DNA of 64,000 bases from Desulfatitalea alkaliphila. Its GTDB lineage: Bacteria; Desulfobacterota; Desulfobacteria; Desulfobacterales; Desulfosarcinaceae. Within the stretch, counting starts at the first letter, position 1, and the number at the start of each line of letters is the position of its first letter. This document shows positions 17,974 through 27,382 of this stretch, piece by piece. A program made the position numbers and the translations under genes. Below the pieces are notes generated by a model that saw only the letters and a program-made list of their open reading frames with translations, was not told the origin of the DNA and searched no databases. The DNA is taken from NCBI RefSeq assembly GCF_022968795.1, contig NZ_JALJRB010000020.1, positions 1-64,000 on the forward strand, given 5' to 3'.

Positions 17974-18050
17974 GGTGTGTTCCTCCATCGTCATGGGTGC
18001 GGAATGAAGTGCCCTGGTTGGGGCATCCGCCTTACGCCATGGTTTGAATA

Positions 18051-19262
18051 TCAACGGTCTTGGGGTCGCGTGGCGGCGATCCGCTCCTGCTGTATGCCCA
18101 ACCGGAAAGCGACCAAGGTCCATAAGCCGGCCAAAGGTACGGCCGCCAGGGAGATGCCGGCAACGGACAATCCGATGGCCGACATGCCCGCATAGACCCA
18201 GGCGCTGACCGCGTCCCCGCCACGATAGACCACGGTGTCGATGAAATTCTTGGACTTATACTTCTCCTCCTTGCCGAGCACCACGTACAACATTTCGCGG
18301 GCCGGCCGCATCAGCGCGTAATTGCCTGCCCGGCGAATCACCTGCACGGCTACGATGGCCCATAAGGCGGGTGTCATCGCCAGCAGCAGAAAACCGACCG
18401 TCAGCATCAAGGGGATGGTCGCCAGTGTCCAGGCAAACCCCAGTCGCGTGACGATGCGACTGGTCAGTAGAAGTTGGGTGATCAGGGTCAGCGCGTTGAC
18501 CGTGAAATCCATGCCGGCGAAGAGCGCTGTGCGCTGGGCCGGATCGCTGAAGTGATCGCGGACGATATGGGCCTGATGAAAGTAAAGGAAGGTGGCCAAG
18601 GTGGTGAACAGCAGCATCAGGCAGCAAATGCCGAGTAGATAAGGCGATTGCAGCACCAATTTGACGCCGCCCAGAATGTCGCCGCCCACAGGCTTGTCCA
18701 TGGCGGCTTGGGGGTTGGAAGGCGCGCCCCCGTCTTTGCTGCCGTTTGGCCCGCCATGTGGTTCCAATGTGCGGCCCCAGTTCACCAAGCGGTGGATGCA
18801 AAGCACCGACCAGGAAAGAAGGGCGGCCGATAACGGCAGCAGGTTGGTCGGCCCCAGGGGCATCACCAGTAGAGCGGTCAGGGCCGGACCGGTCAAGGCG
18901 CCGGCTGTTCCCCCGGCGGCGATGATGCCGAAAAGCCGTTTGGCTTGTTGCGTGGTGAAGATGTCGGCCATGAAACTCCAGAAGACCGAAACGATGAACA
19001 GGTTGAACACGCTGGCCCAGATGAAAAAGGCGCGCGCAACGTAGGCGTGGGTGATCTCCATGCGGAACAGCAAAAAGAAGAGCAGCAGGCAACCGATGAA
19101 AAAATAGTATATGTAAGGTAGAAAGCGGTGCGGTGCATGGCGTCGGGTCAGCCAGCCGAATAGCGGCACGGCCGCCAACATCACCAAAAAGGTGCCGCTG
19201 AAAAGCCATTGCAGATGCTGCACGCCGCCGGCGATTCCCATTTCATCCCGCATGGGGCGCAC
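18051..19262 (-). CDS. Npt1/Npt2-like (ATP/ADP translocase family) membrane transporter, start disturbed
   Basis: From the GTG at 19262 the frame gives 403 residues with about ten membrane helices. Segments such as RPMRDEMGI, FWSFMADIFTTQQAKRLFGIIAAGGTAG and YALMRPAREMLYVVL are typical of the bacterial MFS-like proteins related to nucleotide (NTT) transporters. The first membrane helix (LFWSFSYFFSLLCGYYIV) is encoded in frame upstream of this GTG, up to about 19330, but that part has no ATG, GTG or TTG. A TTG at 19420 with AGGAGGT seven bases upstream begins a different frame that ends at 19340. A one-base shift between them would restore a normal N-terminus. Confidence 0.75.
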   Translation of the reverse strand: MRPMRDEMGIAGGVQHLQWLFSGTFLVMLAAVPLFGWLTRRHAPHRFLPYIYYFFIGCLLLFFLLFRMEITHAYVARAFFIWASVFNLFIVSVFWSFMADIFTTQQAKRLFGIIAAGGTAGALTGPALTALLVMPLGPTNLLPLSAALLSWSVLCIHRLVNWGRTLEPHGGPNGSKDGGAPSNPQAAMDKPVGGDILGGVKLVLQSPYLLGICCLMLLFTTLATFLYFHQAHIVRDHFSDPAQRTALFAGMDFTVNALTLITQLLLTSRIVTRLGFAWTLATIPLMLTVGFLLLAMTPALWAIVAVQVIRRAGNYALMRPAREMLYVVLGKEEKYKSKNFIDTVVYRGGDAVSAWVYAGMSAIGLSVAGISLAAVPLAGLWTLVAFRLGIQQERIAATRPQDR

Positions 19263-19577
19263 GATGTAATATCCGCAAAGCAGGGAGAAGAAGTAGCTGA
19301 AGGACCAAAAAAGCGGGCGCCACTCATCCGGACGCAGGCCTAAAAGCTGCCGCCATCCTGAGTGGGCGCGTTCTGCGGTGTACGAAGCGGATCGGGAAAC
19401 ACGGGCGGACGATTGGGCAAAAGGAGTACCTCCTGTTCTCTATAATGGGCAATATTGGAACGGGTGTTCCGGGTGTCAATAAAACGCTGCATATCAAGAC
19501 CTCCATTTGTCATCCTTTCCTCAACATGTTTATGGTAATGTAATGCGAGTCCATCGTCGTCGCCGGGGGAGTAGCGC

Positions 19578-21713
19578 ATGAAGGATCTGTTCAAGCCGGG
19601 AGTCAACTGCGGGAAGGTGGCCGTCGCCCATCGGGCGGCCTTCATCGTGGACGGCGAGGCCTATTATCGCGCGGTTTACGAAGCGCTGCAGCGGGCCCGG
19701 CGCCATGTGTTCATCATCGGTTGGGATCTGCACAGTGAGCTGAAACTGGTGCGCGATGGGCGCGATCATGTGCCACCCGTGCGGCTGCGGGCGCTGCTCA
19801 ACCACCTGGCCGCCAAACACAAAGGCTTGCACATCCACCTGCTGTGCTGGGATTTCGCCATGATTTACGCCATGGAGCGGGAATTTTTGCCCTGGTACAA
19901 ATTGCAGTGGCGCACCCATCGCCGGGTGGCCTATTGCCTGGACGGCGCCCATCCCGTGGGGGCTTCCCAACATCAGAAACTGGTGCTGATCGACGATTGC
20001 CTGGCCTTTGCCGGCGGCTTTGATCTGAGCGAACAGCGGTGGGACACGCCGGCCCACCGCCCCGAAGATGCCCGGCGGGTGACACCCGACGGCAAGCCCT
20101 ATCCCCCGTTCCACGATGTGCAGATGGCGGTGGACGGCCCGGCGGCCCGGGTGTTGGCCGAGCTGGCGCGCACGCGCTGGGCGGCGGCCGGCAATCGTCC
20201 ACCGGCGATGGTGCCGCTGGACAAGACATCCGATCCCTGGCCGCCGAGCGTCGTGCCGGATCTGCGGGAAGTGCCGGTGGCTGTCGCCCGCACCATCCCC
20301 GAATACGAATCCCGCGCGGCGGTGCGGGAGGTGGAGCGGCTTTACCTGGATTCCATCGCCGCCGCCCAGCGTTGGATCTATGTGGAAAATCAATACCTGA
20401 GTTCCCACCGCATTTGCCAGGCGCTGGAAGGGCGCTTGGCCGAAACCGATGGGCCGGAAGTGGTTTTGGTGTTGCCCGAACGCACCGGCGGCTGGCTGGA
20501 ACAGCACACCATGGATATCCTGCGCGGCCGTATATTGGCGCGGCTGCGGCAGGCCGACCGCCACGACCGCTTGCGTGTCTACTGCCCACGCATCTCCGAA
20601 ACGCCGGCATGCCATCTGATGGTGCACGCCAAGGTGATGGTGATCGACGATCAGGTGGCACGGGTGGGCTCTTCCAATCTGAGCAATCGCTCCATGGGCC
20701 TCGATTCGGAGCTGGACCTGGCGGTTGCCGCCGGCACGGACGAGCGTGTGGGCCAAGTCATCGCCGGTTTTCGCAATCGCTTGTTGGCCGAGCACCTGGA
20801 CAGCGATGTCGATATGGTGGCGCAACTGCTGGACCGCAAGGGATCGTTGATCGCGACCATCGAGGCGCTGGCCACCGGATCCCGTGCCCTGGTGCCCCTA
20901 ACCGGCGATGTGCCGCCCGAGGTGGACCAGTGGGTTCCCGAATCCGAGCTGCTCGATCCCGAGCAGCCGGTGGCGCCCGAAGCCCTGGTAGACTATTTCG
21001 TCACACCGCGGGAACAGCCCTCGGCCTTTCGCCACTTGCTCAAGGTGCTGGTGGTGCTGGGCCTGGTGCTGGCCCTGGCGGCTCTGTGGCGCTGGTCGCC
21101 GCTGGGGGCATGGCTCGATTTGGACAAGGTGCTTTCGACGGCCCGGTGGCTGCGGCAGCAGGCGGCGACCCCCCTGCTGGTGCCCCTGGCCTATGTTTTG
21201 GGCGGCGTGGTGGTCTTTCCGGTCACCTTGATGATTCTGGCCACCGTTATGGTGTTCGGTCCCTGGTGGGGGTTGGGTTACGCTTTGTTGGGGGCGGAGC
21301 TGAGCGCCGCCGTTTTGTTCTTACTGGGCCGCCGCCTGGGCCGGGATGCGGTGCACCGTTTTGCCGGCAACCGGGTTCGCCGCATCAGCCGCAAACTCTC
21401 TCGCGCCGGCATCCCCACCATCGTCACCTTGCGCATCATACCGGTGGCACCCTTTTCGGTCATCAACCTGGTGGCCGGTGCATCCGAAATCCCTTTCCGC
21501 GATTTCGCCATCGGTACCTTGATCGGCATGTTGCCGGGGATTGTCACCATGGTGGTGTTGGCCCACGGCATCTCCTTTTTCCTGCAACGACCGGCATGGG
21601 ACCGGTTCGCCCTGGTGGCCGGGGTGCTGCTGCTGGCCGTCGGCGGGTTGCTGGTGTTGCGCAGTTGGCTCAAGCGGCGACACAGCGGCGCAGCGGCCCG
21701 TAGAGGGTCTTGA
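19578..21713 (+). CDS. phospholipase D-like and VTT (DedA-type) fusion protein
   Basis: The 711-residue protein joins a cardiolipin-synthase/phospholipase D-like part to a VTT/SNARE-associated membrane domain. HKD motif 1 is HQKLVLIDD (H132, K134, D139) and motif 2 is HAKVMVIDDQVARVGSSN (about residues 347-364). The C-terminal part (about 480-700) has several membrane helices with GPWWGLGYALLGAELSAA and RIIPVAPFSVINLVAGAS, the VTT signature. It probably acts on phospholipids at the inner membrane; such fusions are known in proteobacteria. The gene is directly followed, without a gap, by an EEP-family hydrolase gene. Confidence 0.9.
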   Translation: MKDLFKPGVNCGKVAVAHRAAFIVDGEAYYRAVYEALQRARRHVFIIGWDLHSELKLVRDGRDHVPPVRLRALLNHLAAKHKGLHIHLLCWDFAMIYAMEREFLPWYKLQWRTHRRVAYCLDGAHPVGASQHQKLVLIDDCLAFAGGFDLSEQRWDTPAHRPEDARRVTPDGKPYPPFHDVQMAVDGPAARVLAELARTRWAAAGNRPPAMVPLDKTSDPWPPSVVPDLREVPVAVARTIPEYESRAAVREVERLYLDSIAAAQRWIYVENQYLSSHRICQALEGRLAETDGPEVVLVLPERTGGWLEQHTMDILRGRILARLRQADRHDRLRVYCPRISETPACHLMVHAKVMVIDDQVARVGSSNLSNRSMGLDSELDLAVAAGTDERVGQVIAGFRNRLLAEHLDSDVDMVAQLLDRKGSLIATIEALATGSRALVPLTGDVPPEVDQWVPESELLDPEQPVAPEALVDYFVTPREQPSAFRHLLKVLVVLGLVLALAALWRWSPLGAWLDLDKVLSTARWLRQQAATPLLVPLAYVLGGVVVFPVTLMILATVMVFGPWWGLGYALLGAELSAAVLFLLGRRLGRDAVHRFAGNRVRRISRKLSRAGIPTIVTLRIIPVAPFSVINLVAGASEIPFRDFAIGTLIGMLPGIVTMVVLAHGISFFLQRPAWDRFALVAGVLLLAVGGLLVLRSWLKRRHSGAAARRGS

Positions 21714-22400
21714 ATGACGCTTCGGGTCGCTACCTACAACATTCACCGCTGCGTCGGCCGGGACGGCATGGTCTCCTGCCAGCGGATCGCAACGGTGCTC
21801 AAGGGATTGCGGGCCGATGTGATGGCCCTCCAGGAGGTGGCCTACGATCCCGACACCCTGGGCAGGGGGTTGGGTCTGTTGACCCGCACCCTGCGGGCCA
21901 CGGCCATTCCCGGTCCAACCCTGATGGAACACAAGGGGTGGTACGGCAACGTCCTTCTCACCCGCATCCCGCCGTGCGCCGTCCAGCGCCTGGACCTGCG
22001 TCGGTCGGGCCGCGAGGCGCGGGGTGCCGTGGCGGTGACGATCATCAAAGCCGAACGCCGCATCCGCATCGTGGCCACTCACCTGGGCTTGGGGCCGGCG
22101 GAACGGCGCGCCCAGACCCGGCGCCTGCTGACCTGGTTGGCGGGCGGCAACGCCGATATCACCATTTTGATGGGCGATTGCAACGAGTGGTGGCCGTGGG
22201 CCCGCGTTTTGCGCTGGGTCGCCGGCCGTTTCGGCCACTCGCCGGCACCGGCCAGCTTTCCCGCCCACCGGCCCCTGCTCTCCCTGGACCGCATCTGGGT
22301 GGCCCCCGCCCACCGATTGCTGACAGTGGACGCCTACCGCAAACCACCTGCCGCCGAGGCATCCGACCATTTGCCCCTGGTGGCCCGGGTGCGACTATAA
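21714..22400 (+). CDS. endonuclease/exonuclease/phosphatase family protein
   Basis: This 228-residue protein has the EEP fold: RVATYNIHRCVGRDG (Asn metal site) at the start, VMALQEVAYDP with the metal-binding Glu near residue 42, RIVATHLGLGPAERRAQT, MGDCNEW near 153, and the closing ASDHLPLVARV with the catalytic Asp-His. Such enzymes cleave phosphodiesters in nucleic acids, phospholipid headgroups or inositol phosphates. The start codon abuts the PLD-VTT stop, so the two are one unit and a joint role in phospholipid turnover is likely. Confidence 0.9.
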   Translation: MTLRVATYNIHRCVGRDGMVSCQRIATVLKGLRADVMALQEVAYDPDTLGRGLGLLTRTLRATAIPGPTLMEHKGWYGNVLLTRIPPCAVQRLDLRRSGREARGAVAVTIIKAERRIRIVATHLGLGPAERRAQTRRLLTWLAGGNADITILMGDCNEWWPWARVLRWVAGRFGHSPAPASFPAHRPLLSLDRIWVAPAHRLLTVDAYRKPPAAEASDHLPLVARVRL

Positions 22401-22418
22401 AGCGCTCTGCGCGGGCTC

Positions 22419-24425
22419 TCATCCTACCAGGATCAGGTTCTGGTCGGAGATCCGCTGCATCACCGCCGCCGAAACGCTGCCCAACAACCAGCGCCGCACG
22501 CCGGTGACATTGCGCCGCCCCATGACCACCGTTCCGTAGCCGCCGTTGGTCATTTCCCCTAAAAGCGCTTCGGCCGCACCCTGACCGGCGGGAAGCACCT
22601 TCAACGGTGTGTCCGGGTCCCAGCCTTGGATCTCCAATGCTTGCCGCCATTGCTGTCGAGCCGTTGCCCGCTCCTTTTCCAGCACATGGGCAAAAGTGAT
22701 GTCGAACCGCGATGGTGGATAGGCGTGGTGAATGTAGCGCAGCAGCAGCCCTGCGTCTGCGGACAAATCGCAAGGCACCAGGATTTTGGTCGGACGGGGG
22801 TGGGTGCCGAGAAAACCGATGGCGCCGCTGGTGTGCTTGGCCGCCAAGCGTTCGCGCCAGCCTTGTGCGGGTGCCGTTCCCAGAAGAATTACGCCGAACC
22901 GGCCCTCTTGCGTCGCATCAAGCACCTCGCGATCCAAGGGCTGGCTGGCGGTGCGGATCACCCAATCCACCTCCCCATCGGCCGCCGCGGGCACTTGGCG
23001 GAGGCTACGCAACCATCCCAGGAACGGGGGGATGGCGGCCTCGAAGGCGGGATCGGCCGTGGTTTTATGAAGCAACAGAAAACGGACCCGGGTTTGCGCT
23101 GCCGGGGGGAATCGGGGCGGCCGGTTGGCGCGAATTGCTGCCAGATCCTGCACTTCGGCGGCCACCACCAGGGTACGCCCCGTCCGTCGGGAAAGGAGGT
23201 CGGTCTCCAGATCGATCCGCACCCGCTGCGCCTCGGTCCAGCGGACACAAGCGACGCCTTGATCGTGGATCACCCGTTGCAGGCAAAAGCCGCAGTTGAC
23301 GCATACCCGGACCTTGCGACCGACCGCCGCCTTTTGCGGCCAGCGGGGATCGGCCAGCAGGGGGCGGGCCAGGCCGATCAGGTCGGCGGCCCCGCGGCGC
23401 AGCACCTTGGCCGCCACGGCAGGGGTGAAAAGGCGCCCCGACAGGACCACGGGCAGCCTCACAGCCGCCTTGAGGGCCGTGCCCTCTTGGGCCAGGTGGC
23501 CCGGCCGGGCGGTGATGCGGGTCACTTCGGGCTTGAACATGGAGGTGTAACTGCCGGCGGTCAGCGACAGGTAGGCCACCCCCTCTTCTTCGAGCCGACG
23601 GGCGAAGGCGACGGCCTCGGGCAGGTCGATGCCGTCGGGGACCCACTCACGCACCATCAGGCGCCATCCGACCGGATAATCGGGCGGCAACCGGCGCCGG
23701 ACTTCCTGCAGCACCGCCAGGGGAAAGGCGGCCCGTTCGGCCGGGCTGCCGCCGAGTGAGGCATCGATCTTGTTGCTGTAGGCCGAAAGGTAGGATGCCA
23801 ACAAGTAGCCGGTGCCGCCGTGCAGCTCGACCATGTCGAAACCGGCTTCACGGGCCAGCCGGGCGGCAGCCCCGAAATCGGCGATGGTTTGATGCCGCTC
23901 CTTGTCGGTCATGGGTCTTTGCCAACGGGCCAGCATCTCCATCATCTGTTGCGTGAGGCGGAAGCGCTGCTTGACGGGAAAGGTTTCCATGAAGGCCCGC
24001 AAGGACGCCACGTCGTGCAGGATGTTTTCGGCATCCATGGGGCTGGGAACCAGGGGCCGGCCGGCCTTGGCGAAAGGGCCGCCGTGGTTCAATTGCAGAC
24101 AGGCCAGGGCGCCTGCCTCGCGGATGGCCTCGGCCAACCGGGCGAGCCCCGGCAGAAAGGCGTCGCCATGCACGCGCAGATTGCAGCGGGAGGTGACGCC
24201 TCCGGGAGATATGGCGCCATTGCCCACCACCACGAGCGCGGCACCTGAAAGAGCCAGGCGCCGGTAGTGGTCGATCATCAAAGGTGTTACCGCCCCCTCC
24301 GGGTCGGCATAACCGGTGAACAACGGTAGCGCAACCAGACGGTTGCGCAAACGGTGACCGCCGATATCGGCCGCTTGGAAGAGCGGGGCATGATCGGGAT
24401 TGGTCACAGGCGTTTCGGTCGGCAT
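22419..24425 (-). CDS. old yellow enzyme-type flavin oxidoreductase fused to a universal stress domain
   Basis: The ATG at 24425 gives 668 residues; a TTG at 24464 is possible but lacks a ribosome binding site. Residues 10-400 are an NADH:flavin oxidoreductase barrel of the 2,4-dienoyl-CoA reductase type, with the Fe-S ligands C375-x2-C378-x2-C381-x11-C393. The usual second half of such enzymes, an FAD/NAD domain, is absent. Instead, after a linker, residues from about 535 form a universal stress protein domain (TKILVPCDLSADAG...VVMGRRNVTGVRRWLLGSVS), including the G-x2-G-x9-GS nucleotide-binding pattern. The fusion suggests redox activity governed by an adenine nucleotide, which is inference. 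Confidence 0.87.
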   Translation of the reverse strand: MPTETPVTNPDHAPLFQAADIGGHRLRNRLVALPLFTGYADPEGAVTPLMIDHYRRLALSGAALVVVGNGAISPGGVTSRCNLRVHGDAFLPGLARLAEAIREAGALACLQLNHGGPFAKAGRPLVPSPMDAENILHDVASLRAFMETFPVKQRFRLTQQMMEMLARWQRPMTDKERHQTIADFGAAARLAREAGFDMVELHGGTGYLLASYLSAYSNKIDASLGGSPAERAAFPLAVLQEVRRRLPPDYPVGWRLMVREWVPDGIDLPEAVAFARRLEEEGVAYLSLTAGSYTSMFKPEVTRITARPGHLAQEGTALKAAVRLPVVLSGRLFTPAVAAKVLRRGAADLIGLARPLLADPRWPQKAAVGRKVRVCVNCGFCLQRVIHDQGVACVRWTEAQRVRIDLETDLLSRRTGRTLVVAAEVQDLAAIRANRPPRFPPAAQTRVRFLLLHKTTADPAFEAAIPPFLGWLRSLRQVPAAADGEVDWVIRTASQPLDREVLDATQEGRFGVILLGTAPAQGWRERLAAKHTSGAIGFLGTHPRPTKILVPCDLSADAGLLLRYIHHAYPPSRFDITFAHVLEKERATARQQWRQALEIQGWDPDTPLKVLPAGQGAAEALLGEMTNGGYGTVVMGRRNVTGVRRWLLGSVSAAVMQRISDQNLILVG

Positions 24426-24594
24426 GTCGGCACGCACAAGCGGGCGTCGCAAGGCGGATCGCAAGGGGCTCGGTCCCGAGGACGTTTCCCTATGGGCGAT
24501 AGGGGCCTATCGGCCATCCGCTTTGCCGCAAATGAAGGGGGGGTGGGTTGTTCCGCCCCACCCCCGCCGTGTTGTGGCTGAATTCCAGGCATCG

Positions 24595-24622
24595 ACGCCG
24601 GCAAAAGGGCCGGCGTGTTCTT
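24595..24622 (+). terminator. hairpin terminator between two minus-strand genes
   Basis: An 8-pair stem ACGCCGGC/GCCGGCGT (24595-24602 with 24609-24616), loop AAAAGG, is followed on the plus strand by GTTCTTTTT. It lies just beyond the htpX stop codon (minus strand). The T run is on the plus side, so it may mainly insulate against plus-strand transcription, though the hairpin could also stabilise the htpX messenger end. Confidence 0.6.
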
Positions 24623-24631
24623 TTTCCGCCG

Positions 24632-25513
24632 TTATCCGCGCCGCAGTGCCGCAATGCGCTCTTCCAGCGGTGGGTGGGTCATGAACAAACGTTTAATCCC
24701 GCCGCCGCCCTTGCCCGAAATGCCGAAGGCCGCCATCTGATCGGGCAAATGGGGTTGCGTCACGCTGCGACGCAAGGCCTCCAGCGCCGATGCCATTTTT
24801 TCCCGACCGGCCAGGCGGGCCCCGCCCGCATCGGCGCGGAATTCACGCTGACGGCTGAAATAGAAAACAATTGTGCTGGCCAGAATACCGAACACGATCT
24901 GGGCGACGATGGAAGTGATGAAAAACGCCGGGCCGTGGCCCTCTTCGGTCTTGAACACCACCCGGTCCACCAGGTGGCCCACCACCCTGGAGGCCGCGAT
25001 CACGAAGGTGTTGACCACCCCCTGGATCAAGGCCAGGGTAACCATGTCGCCGTTGGCCACGTGGCTCACCTCGTGGGCCAGTACCGCCTCCACCTCGTCT
25101 TGATTCATGGCGCGCAGCAATCCGGTGCTCACCGCCACCAAGGCGGCGTTGCGCCGCATGCCGGTGGCGAAGGCGTTGGGGTCCGGCGCTTCGTAAACGG
25201 CCACTTCGGGCATCTGGATGCCGGCCTGCTGGGCCTGTCGCTGCACGGTCTGCAACAGCCAGCCCTCCATTTGGTTGCGCGGGCTGGTGATCACCTTTGC
25301 GCCGGTCATGCGCTTGGCGATCCATTTGGACATGGCCAGGGAAATGAACGAACCGCCCATGCCGAACACCGCGGCGAAAATCAAAAGATTCTTCATGTCC
25401 AGACCGACACCCTGATCATCCAGAATGCGGTCGACGCCCAAAAGGCTCAGCACGATGCTGAGCACCAGGATAACGGCCAAGTTGGTGGCAATAAACAGGA
25501 TGACTCTCTTCAT
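24632..25513 (-). CDS. htpX: zinc metalloprotease HtpX
   Basis: This 293-residue inner-membrane protease degrades damaged membrane proteins. Two N-terminal membrane helices (residues 4-26 and 41-63) come first. The zinc motif HEVSH follows at about residues 146-150, and further helices surround [20 protein letters not shown]. The distal zinc ligand is the Glu in [13 protein letters not shown]. Length and order match HtpX of other proteobacteria. The start ATG follows GGAGGAGATCGTCG on the minus strand. Confidence 0.95.
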   Translation of the reverse strand: MKRVILFIATNLAVILVLSIVLSLLGVDRILDDQGVGLDMKNLLIFAAVFGMGGSFISLAMSKWIAKRMTGAKVITSPRNQMEGWLLQTVQRQAQQAGIQMPEVAVYEAPDPNAFATGMRRNAALVAVSTGLLRAMNQDEVEAVLAHEVSHVANGDMVTLALIQGVVNTFVIAASRVVGHLVDRVVFKTEEGHGPAFFITSIVAQIVFGILASTIVFYFSRQREFRADAGGARLAGREKMASALEALRRSVTQPHLPDQMAAFGISGKGGGGIKRLFMTHPPLEERIAALRRG

Positions 25514-26015
25514 CGACGATCTCCTCCGACGTTAAAGGTCTTGCACACGGTCGCGCGGACGATGAACCGGCCGCCGGGGCCACACCCCCTCGGTCGAGCG
25601 GCTGTCCGCAAACCAAATCGCTCCAATATAACAACCCATTGACTGCAGTCCAGCGCTTGGGGCCGTGAATTTGTCCAAACAGCCGCCCACTTGGCAGCAA
25701 TCTCGGGTCAAGAGCGGAAATTAGCAAACGGGTGTGGGGTTGGCAAGCAACATCGGGCAGGGACAGCCGGGATGCCAGGTCCGACCGGGGCGGCTTGGTC
25801 CATTTTACCGGATCGCCATCAGGATCGGGCTCGCAAAGCGGTTTCTTGTTGTTATTGTTTTCGATCCCGATTTCGATAGCGATGTTTCCATCCAGGTTCA
25901 CGCACCACCACCCTCAAGGAAGCTAATCCGCCTGAAGTCATTAAATAATATTAAACATTGACAACCGGCATGGGCATTGTTAGAAGCCTGACGGATTCAA
26001 AGGAAGGGTGGACCG
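25514..26015. other. intergenic region upstream of the Fo operon
   Basis: This 502-base gap separates the divergent htpX and ATP synthase genes. Open frames on both strands here look non-coding. The last 100 bases are AT-rich and contain the candidate promoter listed separately; I see nothing else in it. Confidence 0.6.
25958..25986 (+). promoter_or_regulatory. candidate sigma-70 promoter of the Fo operon
   Basis: A perfect TTGACA (25958-25963) is followed after 16-17 bases by TTAGAA/TAGAAG, a weak -10 match. It lies in an AT-rich stretch 30 bases before the first Fo gene. The -10 element is poor, so the call is tentative. Confidence 0.4.
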
Positions 26016-26318
26016 TTGCCCTACGACCCTAAAAAGTTCAGGTTGTTCGATTTTAAGAAGAATCGGGTCTGGAGCGAAGGTCTGGCCTTCGTCATGCAGA
26101 TCGGCCTGACCATGGCCGGATGCATATTTTTCTGTTTTTTCGTTGGTCTTTATCTGGATCGGTGGTTGGGCACGGGCGGCATCTTCATCGCACTGTTCAT
26201 CATCCTGGGGGTGGTGGGGGGGGCGTACACCGCCTATCGCCAGATTCAGGAGACCTTTGAAAAGGACGAAAGGCGCCGGCGCAAAGCGGCATCCGACGAG
26301 CGCAATGGAAACGATTAG
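26016..26318 (+). CDS. atpZ: AtpZ/AtpI-family protein of the ATP synthase operon
   Basis: The first gene of the Fo operon encodes 100 residues from a TTG start with AAGGAAGGG upstream. It has two membrane helices (about residues 24-47 and 52-72: GLTMAGCIFFCFFVGLYLDRWLG and GIFIALFIILGVVGGAYTAY) joined by the DRWLGTGG turn, and a charged C-terminal tail. This is the AtpZ-type small protein that precedes atpI in many bacterial operons and is thought to help assemble the c-ring or handle Mg2+. It overlaps atpI by 14 bases. Confidence 0.85.
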   Translation: MPYDPKKFRLFDFKKNRVWSEGLAFVMQIGLTMAGCIFFCFFVGLYLDRWLGTGGIFIALFIILGVVGGAYTAYRQIQETFEKDERRRRKAASDERNGND

Positions 26319-26700
26319 AGATCTGCAAAAACGTTACTGTTCACGGGCCATGATCGTTGCCATCGCCGTCGCGCTGGTGCTCGTCGTGCTCGGATACAAG
26401 CCCCTGGCACGGGGGTTGGTGCTCGGCACCCTTTTCAGCATCATCAATTTCGTTCTCATGGGACAGACCCTGCAGGCGCGTCTCGCCAAACCCCGAAGCC
26501 GGCCGACCTTGGCGGCCCTGTTGTCGGTGCTGGCGCGATACGCCTTGATGGCCGTGCCCCTCATCATCGCTCTTCAGTATGAGCCTTACCACATCGTGAC
26601 GGCGGTCGTGGGTCTTTTCATGGTTCAGGCGGCAATCCTGTTTGAAAGCGCCAAGAACCTGCTATGGCACCGATCGTCGGCCACAGGCATCGGGAAATAG
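26305..26700 (+). CDS. atpI: ATP synthase subunit I (AtpI)
   Basis: The ATG at 26305 lies inside the end of atpZ and gives 131 residues; the frame is open upstream but that is read-through of atpZ in another frame. Four membrane helices are predicted (MIVAIAVALVLVVLGY, LVLGTLFSIINFVLMG, YALMAVPLIIALQY, VTAVVGLFMVQAAILF). AtpI acts as a chaperone for c-ring assembly, a role of special interest here because two very different c proteins are encoded downstream. Its stop is 5 bases before atpB. Confidence 0.85.
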   Translation: METIRDLQKRYCSRAMIVAIAVALVLVVLGYKPLARGLVLGTLFSIINFVLMGQTLQARLAKPRSRPTLAALLSVLARYALMAVPLIIALQYEPYHIVTAVVGLFMVQAAILFESAKNLLWHRSSATGIGK

Positions 26701-26705
26701 CTGCC

Positions 26706-27380
26706 ATGGACGAGTTGGGAAAAATTTATCAGTTGATTGTGCCGGTGGGCGGAGTCAACCTGGCGTTCAACCTGAACGTCATCCTCATGACGTGGATCGT
26801 CATTTTGCTGCTGATCGTGTTCGGCTATCTGAGCGCCCGCCATCGCAGCCTGTTGCCCGGGCCGATGCAGGCCATGGGCGAGCTGTTCGTCACCCAGTTT
26901 TATACGCTGACGGAGGACGCCCTGGGCGAAAAGCTGGCCAAAACCTACGGGCCGCTGATCTGTGCCCTGTTCATGTTTTTGCTGCTCTCCAACTGGATCG
27001 GCATCATCCCCCATCTGTCCGAACCGACCATGGATCTCAACACCCCTTTGAGCCTGGGGTTGATGGGCTTCGTGCTGGCTCATTACGCCGGCATCCGGGC
27101 CAAGGGAGTGAAGAATTACATCAGGGCCTACTTCGAGCCCATTTTTTTCATGATGCCGCTGAACCTGATCGGCGAGATCGCCAAGGTGGTCTCCATCTCC
27201 TTCCGTCTGTTCGGCAACATCATGGGCGGCTCCATCATTATCCTGGTGGTTTCCTACCTGACCTACAGTCTGGTGCTGCCGCCGTTTTTGAACGCCTTTT
27301 TCGGGTTGTTCATCGGCACCATCCAGGCGTTTGTCTTCACCATGCTGACAATCGTTTACATCGCGGTACAGGTTGAATAA
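26706..27380 (+). CDS. atpB: ATP synthase subunit a
   Basis: The 224-residue stator channel subunit begins at ATG 26706. It has five to six membrane helices. The essential arginine that faces the c-ring is R167 in SISFRLFGNIMGG, and the adjacent GEIAK helix and the final FVFTMLTIVYIAVQ helix are present. The N-terminus lacks the long extension of the E. coli protein, as in many anaerobes. It is followed after two bases by the five-hairpin c gene, with no Shine-Dalgarno sequence of its own between them beyond weak AGGTTG, so that gene is probably read by coupling. Confidence 0.95.
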   Translation: MDELGKIYQLIVPVGGVNLAFNLNVILMTWIVILLLIVFGYLSARHRSLLPGPMQAMGELFVTQFYTLTEDALGEKLAKTYGPLICALFMFLLLSNWIGIIPHLSEPTMDLNTPLSLGLMGFVLAHYAGIRAKGVKNYIRAYFEPIFFMMPLNLIGEIAKVVSISFRLFGNIMGGSIIILVVSYLTYSLVLPPFLNAFFGLFIGTIQAFVFTMLTIVYIAVQVE

Positions 27381-27382
27381 TC

